A stretch of 64,000 bases of DNA from Mycobacterium avium subsp. avium (GTDB lineage: Bacteria; Actinomycetota; Actinomycetes; Mycobacteriales; Mycobacteriaceae), in contig NZ_CP046507.1 in the NCBI RefSeq assembly GCF_009741445.1, forward strand, positions 2,480,001-2,544,000, written 5' to 3'. A program made the position numbers and the translations under genes. Position 1 is the first letter of the stretch. Each line of letters opens with the position of its first letter. Below, piece after piece: positions 29,798 to 37,474 of the stretch. The notes beneath the pieces were generated by a model that did not search any database, was not told the DNA's origin, and saw nothing but the letters and a program-made list of their open reading frames with translations.

Positions 29798-31810
29798 TCA
29801 GCCGACGTTGGCGCCACCCTCGGCGATCCGGCGCACCGCGCGCAGGAACACGTCGATCTCCTCGAACGTGTTGTAGAAGGCGAACGACGGGCGCACGGTG
29901 GCCTCGAGTCCCAGTCGGCGCAGGGCCGGCTGGGCGCAGTGGTGGCCTGCCCGCACCGCGATGCCCTCGGCGTTGAGCGCCTTGCCCACCTCGAGCGGTT
30001 CGTGGCCCGCCAGCACGAAGGACAACACGCTGGCCTTCTCCTGCGCGGTCCCGATCAGGCGGACCCCGGGGATGTCAGCCAACCGCGGTGTCGCGTACTC
30101 CAGCAAGGCGTGCTCGTAGGCGGCGATCCGCTCGACGCCCAACCGTTGCACGTAGCGCAGCGCCTCGGTCAGCCCGACGGCGTCGGCGATGTTGCCGGTG
30201 CCGGCCTCGAACTTCGTCGGCGGCCCCTGGTACAGCGAGCGTTCCAGGGTGACGTCGGCGATCATGTGGCCGCCGCCCTGCCACGGCGGGGTCTCGGTGA
30301 GCGCCTCCTCGGTGCCGTAGAGCGCACCAATCCCGGTGGGGCCGTAGATCTTATGGCCGGAGAAGACGAAGAAGTCGGCGCCGAGTTCGGCGACGTCGAT
30401 CGGGATGTGCTGGATGGACTGGGCGCCGTCGATCAGCACCCGGGCGCCGTAGCGGTGACCCAACTCGACGATCTTGTCCACCGGCACCACGGTGCCCAGG
30501 GCGTTCGACACGTGGCTGGCCGCGACCAGCTTGGTCCGCGGGCCCAGCAGCTCCTCGAATTCGCTCAGCAGCAGGTTGCCCGCGTCGTCGATCGGCGCCA
30601 CCTTGAGGATGGCACCGGTTTTTTGCGAAATCAGCTGCCAGGGAACGATGTTCGCGTGGTGCTCCAGGTGAGTGATGACGATCTCGTCGCCGGGCTGCAG
30701 ATGCTTGGCGCCCCACGCGTGGGCCACCAGGTTGATCGCCTCGGTGGTGCCCCGCACGAACACGATGTTCTCCGAGCTGGGCGCGCCGATGAACTCGGCG
30801 ACGGTGTCGCGGGCCTCCTCGTAGGCGTCGGTGGCGCGGGCCGCCAATTCGTGTGCGGCGCGGTGAATGTTCGAGTTCTCGTGGGCGTAGAAGTGCGATA
30901 GCCGGTCGATGACCACCTGCGGCTTCTGCGTCGTCGCCGCATTGTCGAACCAGATCAACGGTTTTCCGTTGACCGTCTCCTTCAGGATCGGGAAGTCCGA
31001 GCGAATCGCGGCGACGTCGAAAACCTCGTGCTCGTCGCGAAACTGCGGCACCGGATCGGTTTTGGTCAGGAAGTGGTAGTCATGCTCGTCGCCGGCCGGC
31101 GCATCGGGTGCGGGTGCGTCGGACCAGCCCAGGTCGGCGACCGAGGGCGCCTCGGGCAGCCACGACGGCGCCGTCGCGGCCCGCGGCACGACGGGGACGG
31201 GCGGCACCGTCCCGGCCTGCACACCGGGCGCGGTGGACACGATGCCGGTGGGCACCGCGAACGCGCTCAGGTCGGCGCCGTAGGCGGTGGCCGCGGCGGT
31301 CGTGTCGGGCACCTGGCCGCGGGGGGCGGACGGCGCGCTCTGCGGCGGCGCCTCCGGCCCGGCGGGCGTCGGAGCCCCGAGATAGATGTCGGCGACCCCC
31401 AGCTGCGGCACCCATGACGAATACACGTCGCTGGTGCCGGCGGCCGCCCGCCCGGCCGACGTGGCCGCCGTGGCGTCCGGCGCGCTGCCGCGCGGGGCGG
31501 GCGGCGCCGCCTGCGGGGGTGCTTCGGGGGCGGGAGACGCCGGGGGCGGCAGGTAGACGTCGCGCCCACCGACCTGCGGAACCGGTCCCGGGTACACGTC
31601 GGCTGTGCCGGCGGCGGTCCGCCCGGCCGAGGTCGCCGCCGTGGCGTCCGGCACGCTGCCGCGAGGTGCCACCGGCGCCTGCTGCGGCGGGCTGTCGGGG
31701 CCCGGGCGGATGCTGGCCGCATACAGCTGGCTGGCCAGCGCGGCGAGTTCCGCGGCGCTGATGGGCAGGTCGCTTTCGGCGTCTACCGCTCGGTACTCAC
31801 TTGTACTCAT
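29798..31810 (-). CDS. Cysteine desulfurase with long disordered tail, cargo of the Family 2A encapsulin
   Basis: A 670-residue SufS/CsdA-type (group II) desulfurase that takes sulfur from cysteine and leaves alanine. The catalytic part is about 265-670, with the PLP lysine in FVFSGHKIYGPTG (K487) and the persulfide-forming cysteine in VRAGHHCAQP (C625). Residues 1-264 are a Pro/Ala-rich disordered tail, with one helix-prone stretch (SAAELAALASQLYAAS, 18-33) and a 57-residue tandem repeat. In characterised Family 2A systems such an N-terminal tail directs the desulfurase into the shell. The gene overlaps the shell gene by 14 nt (ATG 31810 inside the shell's last codons), which fits cargo-shell coupling. 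The tail is the only part with strongly biased composition. Confidence 0.9.
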   Translation of the reverse strand: MSTSEYRAVDAESDLPISAAELAALASQLYAASIRPGPDSPPQQAPVAPRGSVPDATAATSAGRTAAGTADVYPGPVPQVGGRDVYLPPPASPAPEAPPQAAPPAPRGSAPDATAATSAGRAAAGTSDVYSSWVPQLGVADIYLGAPTPAGPEAPPQSAPSAPRGQVPDTTAAATAYGADLSAFAVPTGIVSTAPGVQAGTVPPVPVVPRAATAPSWLPEAPSVADLGWSDAPAPDAPAGDEHDYHFLTKTDPVPQFRDEHEVFDVAAIRSDFPILKETVNGKPLIWFDNAATTQKPQVVIDRLSHFYAHENSNIHRAAHELAARATDAYEEARDTVAEFIGAPSSENIVFVRGTTEAINLVAHAWGAKHLQPGDEIVITHLEHHANIVPWQLISQKTGAILKVAPIDDAGNLLLSEFEELLGPRTKLVAASHVSNALGTVVPVDKIVELGHRYGARVLIDGAQSIQHIPIDVAELGADFFVFSGHKIYGPTGIGALYGTEEALTETPPWQGGGHMIADVTLERSLYQGPPTKFEAGTGNIADAVGLTEALRYVQRLGVERIAAYEHALLEYATPRLADIPGVRLIGTAQEKASVLSFVLAGHEPLEVGKALNAEGIAVRAGHHCAQPALRRLGLEATVRPSFAFYNTFEEIDVFLRAVRRIAEGGANVG
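31277..31690 (-). repeat. 171-bp in-frame tandem repeat in the cargo tail
   Basis: Two complete 57-codon units (31520-31690 and 31349-31519) and a third partial unit (to about 31277). The units share PPQ-AP-APRG-PDATAATSAGR, then DVY, VPQ-G and D[VI]YL in the same spacing: the first has GRDVYLPPP, the second ADIYLGAP. Both the sequence and the length of the two full units match, so they arose by duplication. The spaced DVY/VPQ/DIYL blocks are candidates for shell-binding motifs presented more than once. Confidence 0.85.
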
Positions 31811-32720
31811 GGAACTGATCCACCGCGACGTCGTCGAGCACGGCGAGCGCGTCATCGGTCAGGACGGCCAGGGAGGTGTACAGCGTGACCAGGTAGGTCG
31901 CGATCGCCGACTGGTTGATGCCGGTGAACCGCACCGACAGCCCCGGCGCCTGCTCCCCGACCAGGCCGGGCTGGAACAGCCCGACGACGCCCTGACGTTC
32001 CTCGCCGGTGCGGACCAGGATGAACTTCGTCTTGCCGTCCTCCACCGGCACCTTGTCCGACGGGATCAGCGGAATACCGCGCCAGGTGATGAACTGGGCG
32101 CCGAACAGGCTCACCACCGGCGGCGGCACCCCCCGGTAGGTGGCCTCCCGCCCGAACGCCGCGATGCCCAGCGGGTGGGTCAGGAAGAAACTGGGCGTCT
32201 TCCACACCTTGGTGATCAGCGCGTCGAGGTCGTCGGGCGTGGGAGCCCCGGCCAGCGTCTGGATCGTCTGCTCCGGCGTCGCCTGGGCCAGCAGCCCATA
32301 CTCGGGGCTGTTGATCAGCTCCAGCTCCTGACGCTCCTTGATGGTCTCGATGGTCAGCCGCAGCTGCTGGGCGATCTGGTCGTGCGGGCTCGAGTACAGG
32401 TCGGAGACCCGGGTGTGGATGTCGACCAGCGTGGAAATGCTGCGCAGCGTGTACTCGCGCGGGCTGGTCTCGTAGTCCACATAGGTCTGCGGTAGCGGCT
32501 CTTCACTGCCGGCGCCGGCCTCGGCCTTGATGGCGACCTGCTCGGGATTGACCACCCGGTTCACCCGGTAGATGCCCGCCTCCACCGGAACCCAGTTCAG
32601 CAGGTGCAGCAGCCAGCGCGGCGTGATCGTCGAGAGCTGGGGGACGGTCTTGGTTGCGTTGGCGAGTTGCCTGGCAGCCAGATCACCAAGTGCTTGAGAC
32701 TCATTTTGAGCCGACGTCAT
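31797..32720 (-). CDS. Family 2A encapsulin shell protein (major membrane protein I, 35-kDa antigen)
   Basis: A 307-residue HK97-fold shell protein, the MMP-I/35-kDa antigen known from M. leprae and M. avium and now classed as a Family 2A encapsulin. Recognisable sequence includes PRWLLHLLNWVPVEAGIYRV near the N-terminus, YVDYETSPREYTLRSISTLV in the E-loop/P-domain region, and GVVGLFQPGLVGEQAPGLSV. The N-terminal extension before PQLSTITPR is typical of Family 2 shells. AAAGGA precedes ATG 32720. Historic 'membrane protein' naming reflects fractionation; the fold is a soluble particle. It is co-transcribed with the desulfurase cargo and divergent from the cysteine operon. Confidence 0.92.
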   Translation of the reverse strand: MTSAQNESQALGDLAARQLANATKTVPQLSTITPRWLLHLLNWVPVEAGIYRVNRVVNPEQVAIKAEAGAGSEEPLPQTYVDYETSPREYTLRSISTLVDIHTRVSDLYSSPHDQIAQQLRLTIETIKERQELELINSPEYGLLAQATPEQTIQTLAGAPTPDDLDALITKVWKTPSFFLTHPLGIAAFGREATYRGVPPPVVSLFGAQFITWRGIPLIPSDKVPVEDGKTKFILVRTGEERQGVVGLFQPGLVGEQAPGLSVRFTGINQSAIATYLVTLYTSLAVLTDDALAVLDDVAVDQFHEYK

Positions 32721-32973
32721 CGTGATCCTTTCGTGCGTGGTCGAAAAATGCGGCCCGGATCGGTGGATTCATCGTGCCCCATCGGGGCCGGGGCCGCGCG
32801 CCGAGCCGGTGTTGTGCGTCGTCGCTCGGCGTGCCGTGCATCCCTCCGCCGCGCCGAGTCCGCCGGCCCGCGGTGGTCGGTGACTCAACGAGTCCCGACA
32901 TTAGGCCAGCCGGTCACCGCCGCCCAAGACTTACAGCCGGGCTGAGCCGAACAAACGGCCAAGTGCGATGACC
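32721..32973. promoter_or_regulatory. Divergent promoter space, encapsulin operon / cysteine operon
   Basis: A non-coding stretch between the encapsulin start and the promoter of the polycysteine ORF. It contains the inverted repeat GACTC-AAC-GAGTC at 32882-32894, the only clear symmetric element, roughly midway and therefore able to affect both operons. GC-rich elsewhere. I see no recognisable known consensus and no riboswitch fold. Confidence 0.4.
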
Positions 32974-32985
32974 TATAGTGGTGAC
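32974..32985 (+). promoter_or_regulatory. Promoter -10 for a leaderless transcript (polycysteine ORF)
   Basis: TATAGT at 32974-32979 is followed by six bases and then ATG at 32986. This spacing places the transcription start on the A of the ATG, as in leaderless mycobacterial mRNAs. No good -35 is visible, which is common in this genus. Confidence 0.7.
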
Positions 32986-33063
32986 ATGCAACACCGCCTA
33001 CAGCCGCGCTTTGCCCCGTCGCGCTGCCTCGTCGTGGCCTGTTGTTGCTGTTGTTGTCGTTGA
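32986..33063 (+). CDS. Leaderless polycysteine leader peptide, candidate cysteine-responsive attenuator
   Basis: A 25-residue ORF beginning MQHRLQPRF and ending SRCLVVACCCCCCR, with six consecutive cysteine codons (TGT TGT TGC TGT TGT TGT, 33040-33057) just before the last Arg codon and TGA. It has no ribosome site, but a -10 lies exactly upstream for a leaderless start. Polycysteine leaderless short ORFs are reported in M. smegmatis as cysteine-responsive attenuators of downstream sulfur genes: ribosomes stalling when Cys-tRNA is scarce change the leader RNA and raise expression. Here the ORF precedes a TQXA-like gene, cysK1 and cysE, the last steps of cysteine synthesis, which fits very well. 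Too short for standard gene callers. Confidence 0.88.
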   Translation: MQHRLQPRFAPSRCLVVACCCCCCR

Positions 33064-33191
33064 TTTCCGCAAGCCCTCTGACGCTGTAGAAATCCCCGCG
33101 CTCGCCCCTGCCCGGGCGGTGTCGCCGGCGCTGTCCGGCGCTGCGACGACGCGGGCCGATGGAAAGCCTTTTCCAGGAAGATCAACGACTC
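33064..33191 (+). promoter_or_regulatory. Attenuator leader between the polycysteine ORF and the cysteine operon
   Basis: 128 bp of transcribed, GC-rich leader. Two alternative pairings are visible. GTCGC (33121-33125) can pair with GCGAC after GGCGCT, and GCCGG with CCGGC inside the same segment (33124-33139). Next, GGAAA-GCCT-TTTCC (about 33161-33174) forms a small hairpin immediately before the AGGAAG ribosome site (33175-33180) of the next gene. Such competing structures next to a ribosome site suit translation-coupled control. Folding was judged by eye only. Confidence 0.5.
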
Positions 33192-34484
33192 ATGACCATA
33201 TTGTCCGAGCCCGACCGCGCCCTGGCGCCGGTGGCCACCCGCCGGCGCTGCGTGGTGCGACCGGCCACCGCGCTCAACCGGATGACCCGCTACCGCGGCG
33301 GCACGTATTCGCACACCGTCGACCGGGTGGTGTTCGCCGACGGCAGCTGGGCCCGCACCGATCTGATCCGGCTCAACCCGAACGTGCACGCCTATTCGCT
33401 GGATTTCGCCGGCATCGCCCCGGCGCATCCGTCCCGCTACCGGGTCGACTCCTGGTCCGCGCTGCCGCATCTGCGCACGTCGGGGCACGAGGCCAAGGTC
33501 GACTGGATCCTGCGCAACTCGTTTCCGCTGCGCTCCACCGCCGAGCTGAGCCGACAGGTGCGCGAGGCCGGCTATCCGCTCGGGCCGGCCAACATCACCG
33601 AACACGAGGCGATCGCCGCGACGCAGGCGGCGATCTGGTTCTTCACCAACGGCCTGGCCCTGGACACCCGACCGCTCAACGTCCCCATCGCGGTGCACCG
33701 GGCGCCCGGACCGGTGCTCACCTTCGAATTCGACGGCCAACCTCAGCTCGGCGGCTACTCGGTGTGGAGCTCGTCGGCGGGCGACGCCACATTGAAACTG
33801 CAGAAATCCACCAATGGTGTTGTGTGGCAGGATGTTTCGGGTTCGCACCTGAGGTTGGAGCCCGGACAGCGGCGCTACCAGCGCACACTGGGCGAGGGCA
33901 GCACGCTGTCGTCGAGCAGTCACGGCCGCGGCGGGCGCGGCTACCGCTACTACCGGCTGGTGGCAACGTCGGAGACGGCCACGCCCACCATCGAGCACGT
34001 CAACTTCCGGCTCACCGGTGCCCGCCACTACCGCAACGCCGACAAGGTCGTGCACCTGTACAACTACCTGCTCGCGCAGGCGGGACGCGCCGTCCACCAC
34101 GCCGACGACGCCCTGCTGCTCGACGACCGGCAGGCCACCGCGGATGCCGGGCTGATCGGACCCTTCCGGGTGCGAATCCCGCTGCTGCTCAGCGCCGACG
34201 ACGGCCACCAACTGGTGGACGCCGACGGTTTCGCCGTCGGGCAGGTCGTCGAACCGGGCACGGACTTCTACATACGTGAGGCGCCGGGCGGCTCGGGAAT
34301 AACGCTGACCGCGAAAACCGTTGGCGATCTGCATGGACGCGTGCTCACCGGGGTGGCGCTGGACGAAGCGTCGCAACGGTTTACCCCCGTTGCGCTAGCC
34401 ATCCCCACCGAAATGGCCATAGAGTTCGATATTAGCTGGCAGGCCGACGAGGCCTGGTCCTACATCGTGGGAGACAAAAGGTAG
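33192..34484 (+). CDS. TQXA/thioester-domain-like protein, first full gene of the cysteine operon
   Basis: A 430-residue protein of unclear function. Residues about 45-165 resemble the Gram-positive TQXA/thioester domain: YRGGTYSHTVDRVVFADG, then HAYSLDFAGIAP, then EAIAATQAAIWFFTNG. In true thioester adhesins a cysteine in the first strand bonds to the Gln of TQ. Here that position appears to be Ser (AYSLDF), so no thioester is expected. The middle is beta-rich and discoidin-like (LGGYSVWSSSAGDATLKLQK) and the C-terminus is beta-rich. No signal peptide or anchor is seen, so it is probably cytosolic. ATG 33192 follows AGGAAG. Its TAG abuts the cysK1 ATG, so it is co-translated with cysteine synthase. 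Confident as a gene, uncertain as to role. Confidence 0.75.
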   Translation: MTILSEPDRALAPVATRRRCVVRPATALNRMTRYRGGTYSHTVDRVVFADGSWARTDLIRLNPNVHAYSLDFAGIAPAHPSRYRVDSWSALPHLRTSGHEAKVDWILRNSFPLRSTAELSRQVREAGYPLGPANITEHEAIAATQAAIWFFTNGLALDTRPLNVPIAVHRAPGPVLTFEFDGQPQLGGYSVWSSSAGDATLKLQKSTNGVVWQDVSGSHLRLEPGQRRYQRTLGEGSTLSSSSHGRGGRGYRYYRLVATSETATPTIEHVNFRLTGARHYRNADKVVHLYNYLLAQAGRAVHHADDALLLDDRQATADAGLIGPFRVRIPLLLSADDGHQLVDADGFAVGQVVEPGTDFYIREAPGGSGITLTAKTVGDLHGRVLTGVALDEASQRFTPVALAIPTEMAIEFDISWQADEAWSYIVGDKR

Positions 34485-35417
34485 ATGAGCATCGCCGAGA
34501 ACGTCACGCAGCTGATCGGAAACACCCCGCTGGTCCGGTTGAACCGGGTCACCGAAGGTGCGGTCGCCGACGTCGTCGCCAAGTTGGAATTCTTCAACCC
34601 GGGCAACAGCGTGAAGGACCGTATCGGGGTGGCCATGATCGATGCGGCCGAGCAGGCGGGCCTGATCAAACCGGACACCATCATTCTCGAGCCGACGAGC
34701 GGCAACACCGGTATCGCGCTCGCACTGGTGGCCGCGGCGCGCGGCTACCGCTGCGTGCTCACCATGCCGGAGACGATGAGCGTGGAGCGGCGAATGTTGT
34801 TGCGCGCCTTGGGCGCCGAGATCGTGCTGACGCCGGGCGCCGACGGCATGCCGGGCGCGATCGCCAAGGCCGAGGAATTGGCCAAGAGCGACGACCGGTA
34901 TTTCGTGCCGCAGCAGTTCGAGAACCCGGCCAACCCGGCGATTCACCGCAGCACCACCGCGGAGGAAGTGTGGCGCGACACCGACGGCAAGGTCGACATC
35001 TTCGTCGCCGGCGTCGGCACCGGCGGCACCATCACCGGTGTCGCCCAAGTCATCAAGGAACGCAAGCCGTCGGCGCAGTTCATCGCCGTGGAGCCGGCCG
35101 CGTCGCCGGTGTTGTCCGGCGGCCAGAAGGGGCCGCATCCGATCCAGGGTCTCGGCGCCGGGTTCGTGCCACCGGTGCTTGCCATGGATCTGGTCGACGA
35201 GGTCATCGCCGTCGGCAACGAGGAGTCGATCGCGCTGGCCCGCCGGCTGGCCGCCGAGGAGGGGCTGCTGGTCGGCATCTCCTCGGGCGCGGCGCTGGTG
35301 GCCGCCCTGCAGGTGGCCCGCCGGCCCGAGAACGCCGGCAAGCTGGTGGTCGTCGTGCTCCCCGACTTCGGTGAGCGGTACCTGAGCACGCCGCTGTTCG
35401 CCGACCTGGCCGATTAG
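34485..35417 (+). CDS. cysK1: O-acetylserine sulfhydrylase (cysteine synthase A)
   Basis: A 310-residue PLP enzyme that makes cysteine from O-acetylserine and sulfide (Rv2334). PLP lysine K44 in GNSVKDRIG, substrate loop [11 protein letters not shown], phosphate-binding [10 protein letters not shown] and the C-terminal [12 protein letters not shown] are intact. ATG 34485 follows directly on the upstream TAG, with AAAAGG as ribosome site inside that gene's end. cysE begins one base after its stop. Control is probably through the polycysteine leader about 1.5 kb upstream. Confidence 0.96.
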   Translation: MSIAENVTQLIGNTPLVRLNRVTEGAVADVVAKLEFFNPGNSVKDRIGVAMIDAAEQAGLIKPDTIILEPTSGNTGIALALVAAARGYRCVLTMPETMSVERRMLLRALGAEIVLTPGADGMPGAIAKAEELAKSDDRYFVPQQFENPANPAIHRSTTAEEVWRDTDGKVDIFVAGVGTGGTITGVAQVIKERKPSAQFIAVEPAASPVLSGGQKGPHPIQGLGAGFVPPVLAMDLVDEVIAVGNEESIALARRLAAEEGLLVGISSGAALVAALQVARRPENAGKLVVVVLPDFGERYLSTPLFADLAD

Positions 35418-35418
35418 C

Positions 35419-36108
35419 ATGCTGGCAGCCATCCGTCGTGACATCAGGGCGGCCCGGGAGCGCGATCCGGCCGCTCCGACCACGCTGCAGGTGATCTTCG
35501 CCTACCCGGGCGTGCACGCCATCTGGGGTCACCGCGTCAACCACTGGCTGTGGCGGCGCGGCGCCCGGCTGGCCGCGCGGATCTGCGCCGAGATCACCCG
35601 GATCCTGACCGGCGTCGAGATCCACCCCGGCGCCGTGCTGGGGCCGGGGCTGTTCATCGATCACGCGACGGGGGTGGTGATCGGGGAAACCGCCGAGGTC
35701 GGCGAGGACGTGACCATCTACCACGGTGTCACTCTGGGCGGCAGCGGCCGCGACACCGGCAAGCGTCATCCGACCATCGGCGACCGGGTGATCATCGGGG
35801 CCGGGGCAAAAGTCTTGGGCGCCATCAAAATCGGCGACGACAGCCGCATCGGCGCCAACGCCGTGGTGGTCAAGGAGGTGCCCTCCAGCGCTGTGGTGGT
35901 GGGCGTGCCCGGGCAGGTCATCGCCCGCACCCATCCCGGCCCCGGCGGTCCGGACGACTCGCTGATGCCCGATCTGGTCGGGGTCAGCCTGCAATCGCTG
36001 CTGACCCGGGTGACCAAGCTCGAGGCGAAGGTCGACGGATCACAGACCGGTCGGGTCATCCGTCGGCCCGAAGCGGGCGTCTGGTACGGCGAAGACTTTT
36101 CCATCTGA
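35419..36108 (+). CDS. cysE: Serine O-acetyltransferase
   Basis: A 229-residue acetyltransferase that supplies O-acetylserine to CysK1 (Rv2335). The C-terminal left-handed beta-helix has hexapeptide repeats ([20 protein letters not shown], then [20 protein letters not shown]). The catalytic histidines of the family fall in FIDHATG and YHGVTLGG. The protein ends GEDFSI: a C-terminal Ile is what inserts into the CysK active site to form the cysteine synthase complex, so complex formation is expected. A hairpin follows 10 bp after the stop. Confidence 0.95.
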   Translation: MLAAIRRDIRAARERDPAAPTTLQVIFAYPGVHAIWGHRVNHWLWRRGARLAARICAEITRILTGVEIHPGAVLGPGLFIDHATGVVIGETAEVGEDVTIYHGVTLGGSGRDTGKRHPTIGDRVIIGAGAKVLGAIKIGDDSRIGANAVVVKEVPSSAVVVGVPGQVIARTHPGPGGPDDSLMPDLVGVSLQSLLTRVTKLEAKVDGSQTGRVIRRPEAGVWYGEDFSI

Positions 36109-36117
36109 GCGTGAGCC

Positions 36118-36148
36118 GCCAAAGGCGGTTCGGCCGAACGGCTTTGCC
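36118..36148 (+). terminator. Hairpin after cysE
   Basis: A long imperfect inverted repeat centred on the perfect palindrome GTTCGGCCGAAC (36128-36139), extended by GCCAAAGGCG on the left and GGCTTTGCC on the right. It lies 10 bp after the cysE stop. There is no T-run, as usual for mycobacterial terminator-like hairpins. It probably ends the cysteine operon before the monooxygenase operon. Confidence 0.6.
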
Positions 36149-36352
36149 CGCGACGCCTCCGAGTCGTGCGCAGCCGATTCGCCCACGCTGCACCTAACCC
36201 GGATGGTGGCGTTTCACCCCGGCTGAGCTCGGCGAAGTATTACTCAGGCTGAACTTAACCCGGTGCCGGAATGCATTGCCGCGCCCAGCGTTGCACAGTG
36301 AGTTATCGACACAACGCGAAGGTGAGCCGTTGACACGTTTCCGGGGTCGGTC

Positions 36353-37474
36353 ATGACCGAGCTGCACCTGGCCGTGGCGCTGGACGGGTACGGCTGGCAC
36401 CCGCAGGCGTGGCGATACGCGTTCGCGCACAACGCCACCGGCGGCGGGCAATTCAGCGGCCGATACTGGGCGGCGCTGGCCCGCACCGCCGAACGCGGAC
36501 TGCTGGATTTCCTGACCATCGACGACAGCCTGGACGCGCAGCCGGGCCGCCGGGCCGAGATCTCGCCGCGGCGACTGGTGGGACGCGCCGACGCCACCCT
36601 GGTGGCGGCCCGGGTAGCGTCGGTCACCGAACACATCGGCCTGATTCCCGTGGCGACGGTCACCCATACCGAGCCGTTCCACGTGTCGAAAGCGATTGCC
36701 ACGCTTGACCATATCTCGCACGGCCGGGCCGGCTGGCAGGTGCGGGTGAGCGCGACCGAGCAGGAAGCGGCGTTGTTCGGGCGGCGGGCGGTCCCCGGGG
36801 TGGACGAGCTGTTCGACGAGGCGGCCGACGCCGTGGAGGTGGCGCGCCGGCTCTGGGACAGCTGGGAAGACGACGCCGTCATCCGCGATGTCGCCACCGG
36901 TCGCTATATCGACCGCGACAAGCTGCACTACATCGACTTCGCCGGCAAGTACTTCTCGGTCAAGGGCCCGTCCATCACCCCGCGGCCACCGCAGGGCCAG
37001 CCGGTGGTGGCGGCGCTGGCGCACACGCCCCCGGTGTACGAATTCGCCGCCGCCAATGCCGATCTGGTCTTCGTCACGCCTCGCGACGACGACTCCCTGC
37101 GGGCGATCCTGGCCGAGGTCGACCGGGCGCGACGGGCCGCGGGCCGGGCGATCCGGGTGTACGCGGACCTGGTGGTGTCGTTGGTCGGGCATCCGCTGAC
37201 CCCCGCGGCGGCCATCTCGTCGGACGCACGGGTATTCGCGGGCAGCGCAACGGATTTGGCGGAACTCGTGGTCGCCTGGCAGGATGCGGGCGTCGACGGG
37301 GTGCGGCTGCGGCCGGCGGTCAACGCGCTGGACCTGCCCGCGATCGTCGACGACCTGGTGCCGCGGCTGCAGCGGGCCGGCCGTTTCCGCACCGGCTACC
37401 GCGACGGCGAGACGCTGCGCGAGCGGCTGGGATTGGCGCCCGCCCCGAACCGCTACGCGACGGCGGCGTCATGA
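36353..37474 (+). CDS. Flavin-dependent (LLM) monooxygenase 1, putative organosulfur use
   Basis: A 373-residue luciferase-like TIM-barrel enzyme near the NtaA/SnaA/DszA group. It starts LHLAVALDGYGWHPQAWRYA and has TAERGLLDFLTIDDSLDAQP, then VATVTHTEPFHVSKAIATLD, followed by HGRAGWQVRVSATEQEAALF (the GR-W pattern of this group). Such enzymes use reduced FMN and O2; many cleave C-S bonds of sulfonates or sulfones, others C-N bonds. It is the first of three genes joined by ATGA overlaps, 245 bp after cysE. The substrate cannot be assigned. No flavin reductase gene is present. Confidence 0.82.
   Translation: MTELHLAVALDGYGWHPQAWRYAFAHNATGGGQFSGRYWAALARTAERGLLDFLTIDDSLDAQPGRRAEISPRRLVGRADATLVAARVASVTEHIGLIPVATVTHTEPFHVSKAIATLDHISHGRAGWQVRVSATEQEAALFGRRAVPGVDELFDEAADAVEVARRLWDSWEDDAVIRDVATGRYIDRDKLHYIDFAGKYFSVKGPSITPRPPQGQPVVAALAHTPPVYEFAAANADLVFVTPRDDDSLRAILAEVDRARRAAGRAIRVYADLVVSLVGHPLTPAAAISSDARVFAGSATDLAELVVAWQDAGVDGVRLRPAVNALDLPAIVDDLVPRLQRAGRFRTGYRDGETLRERLGLAPAPNRYATAAS

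Noticed and set aside
32978..34279. A 433-codon plus-strand frame overlapping the polycysteine ORF and the TQXA-like gene
   Set aside because: Arg-rich shadow in the +2 frame of the real gene; it also ignores the polycysteine frame.
36109..36352. SAM or other sulfur riboswitch upstream of the monooxygenase operon
   Set aside because: I found no SAM-IV-like core; only the cysE terminator-like hairpin and an isolated TTGACA (36330-36335) are visible.
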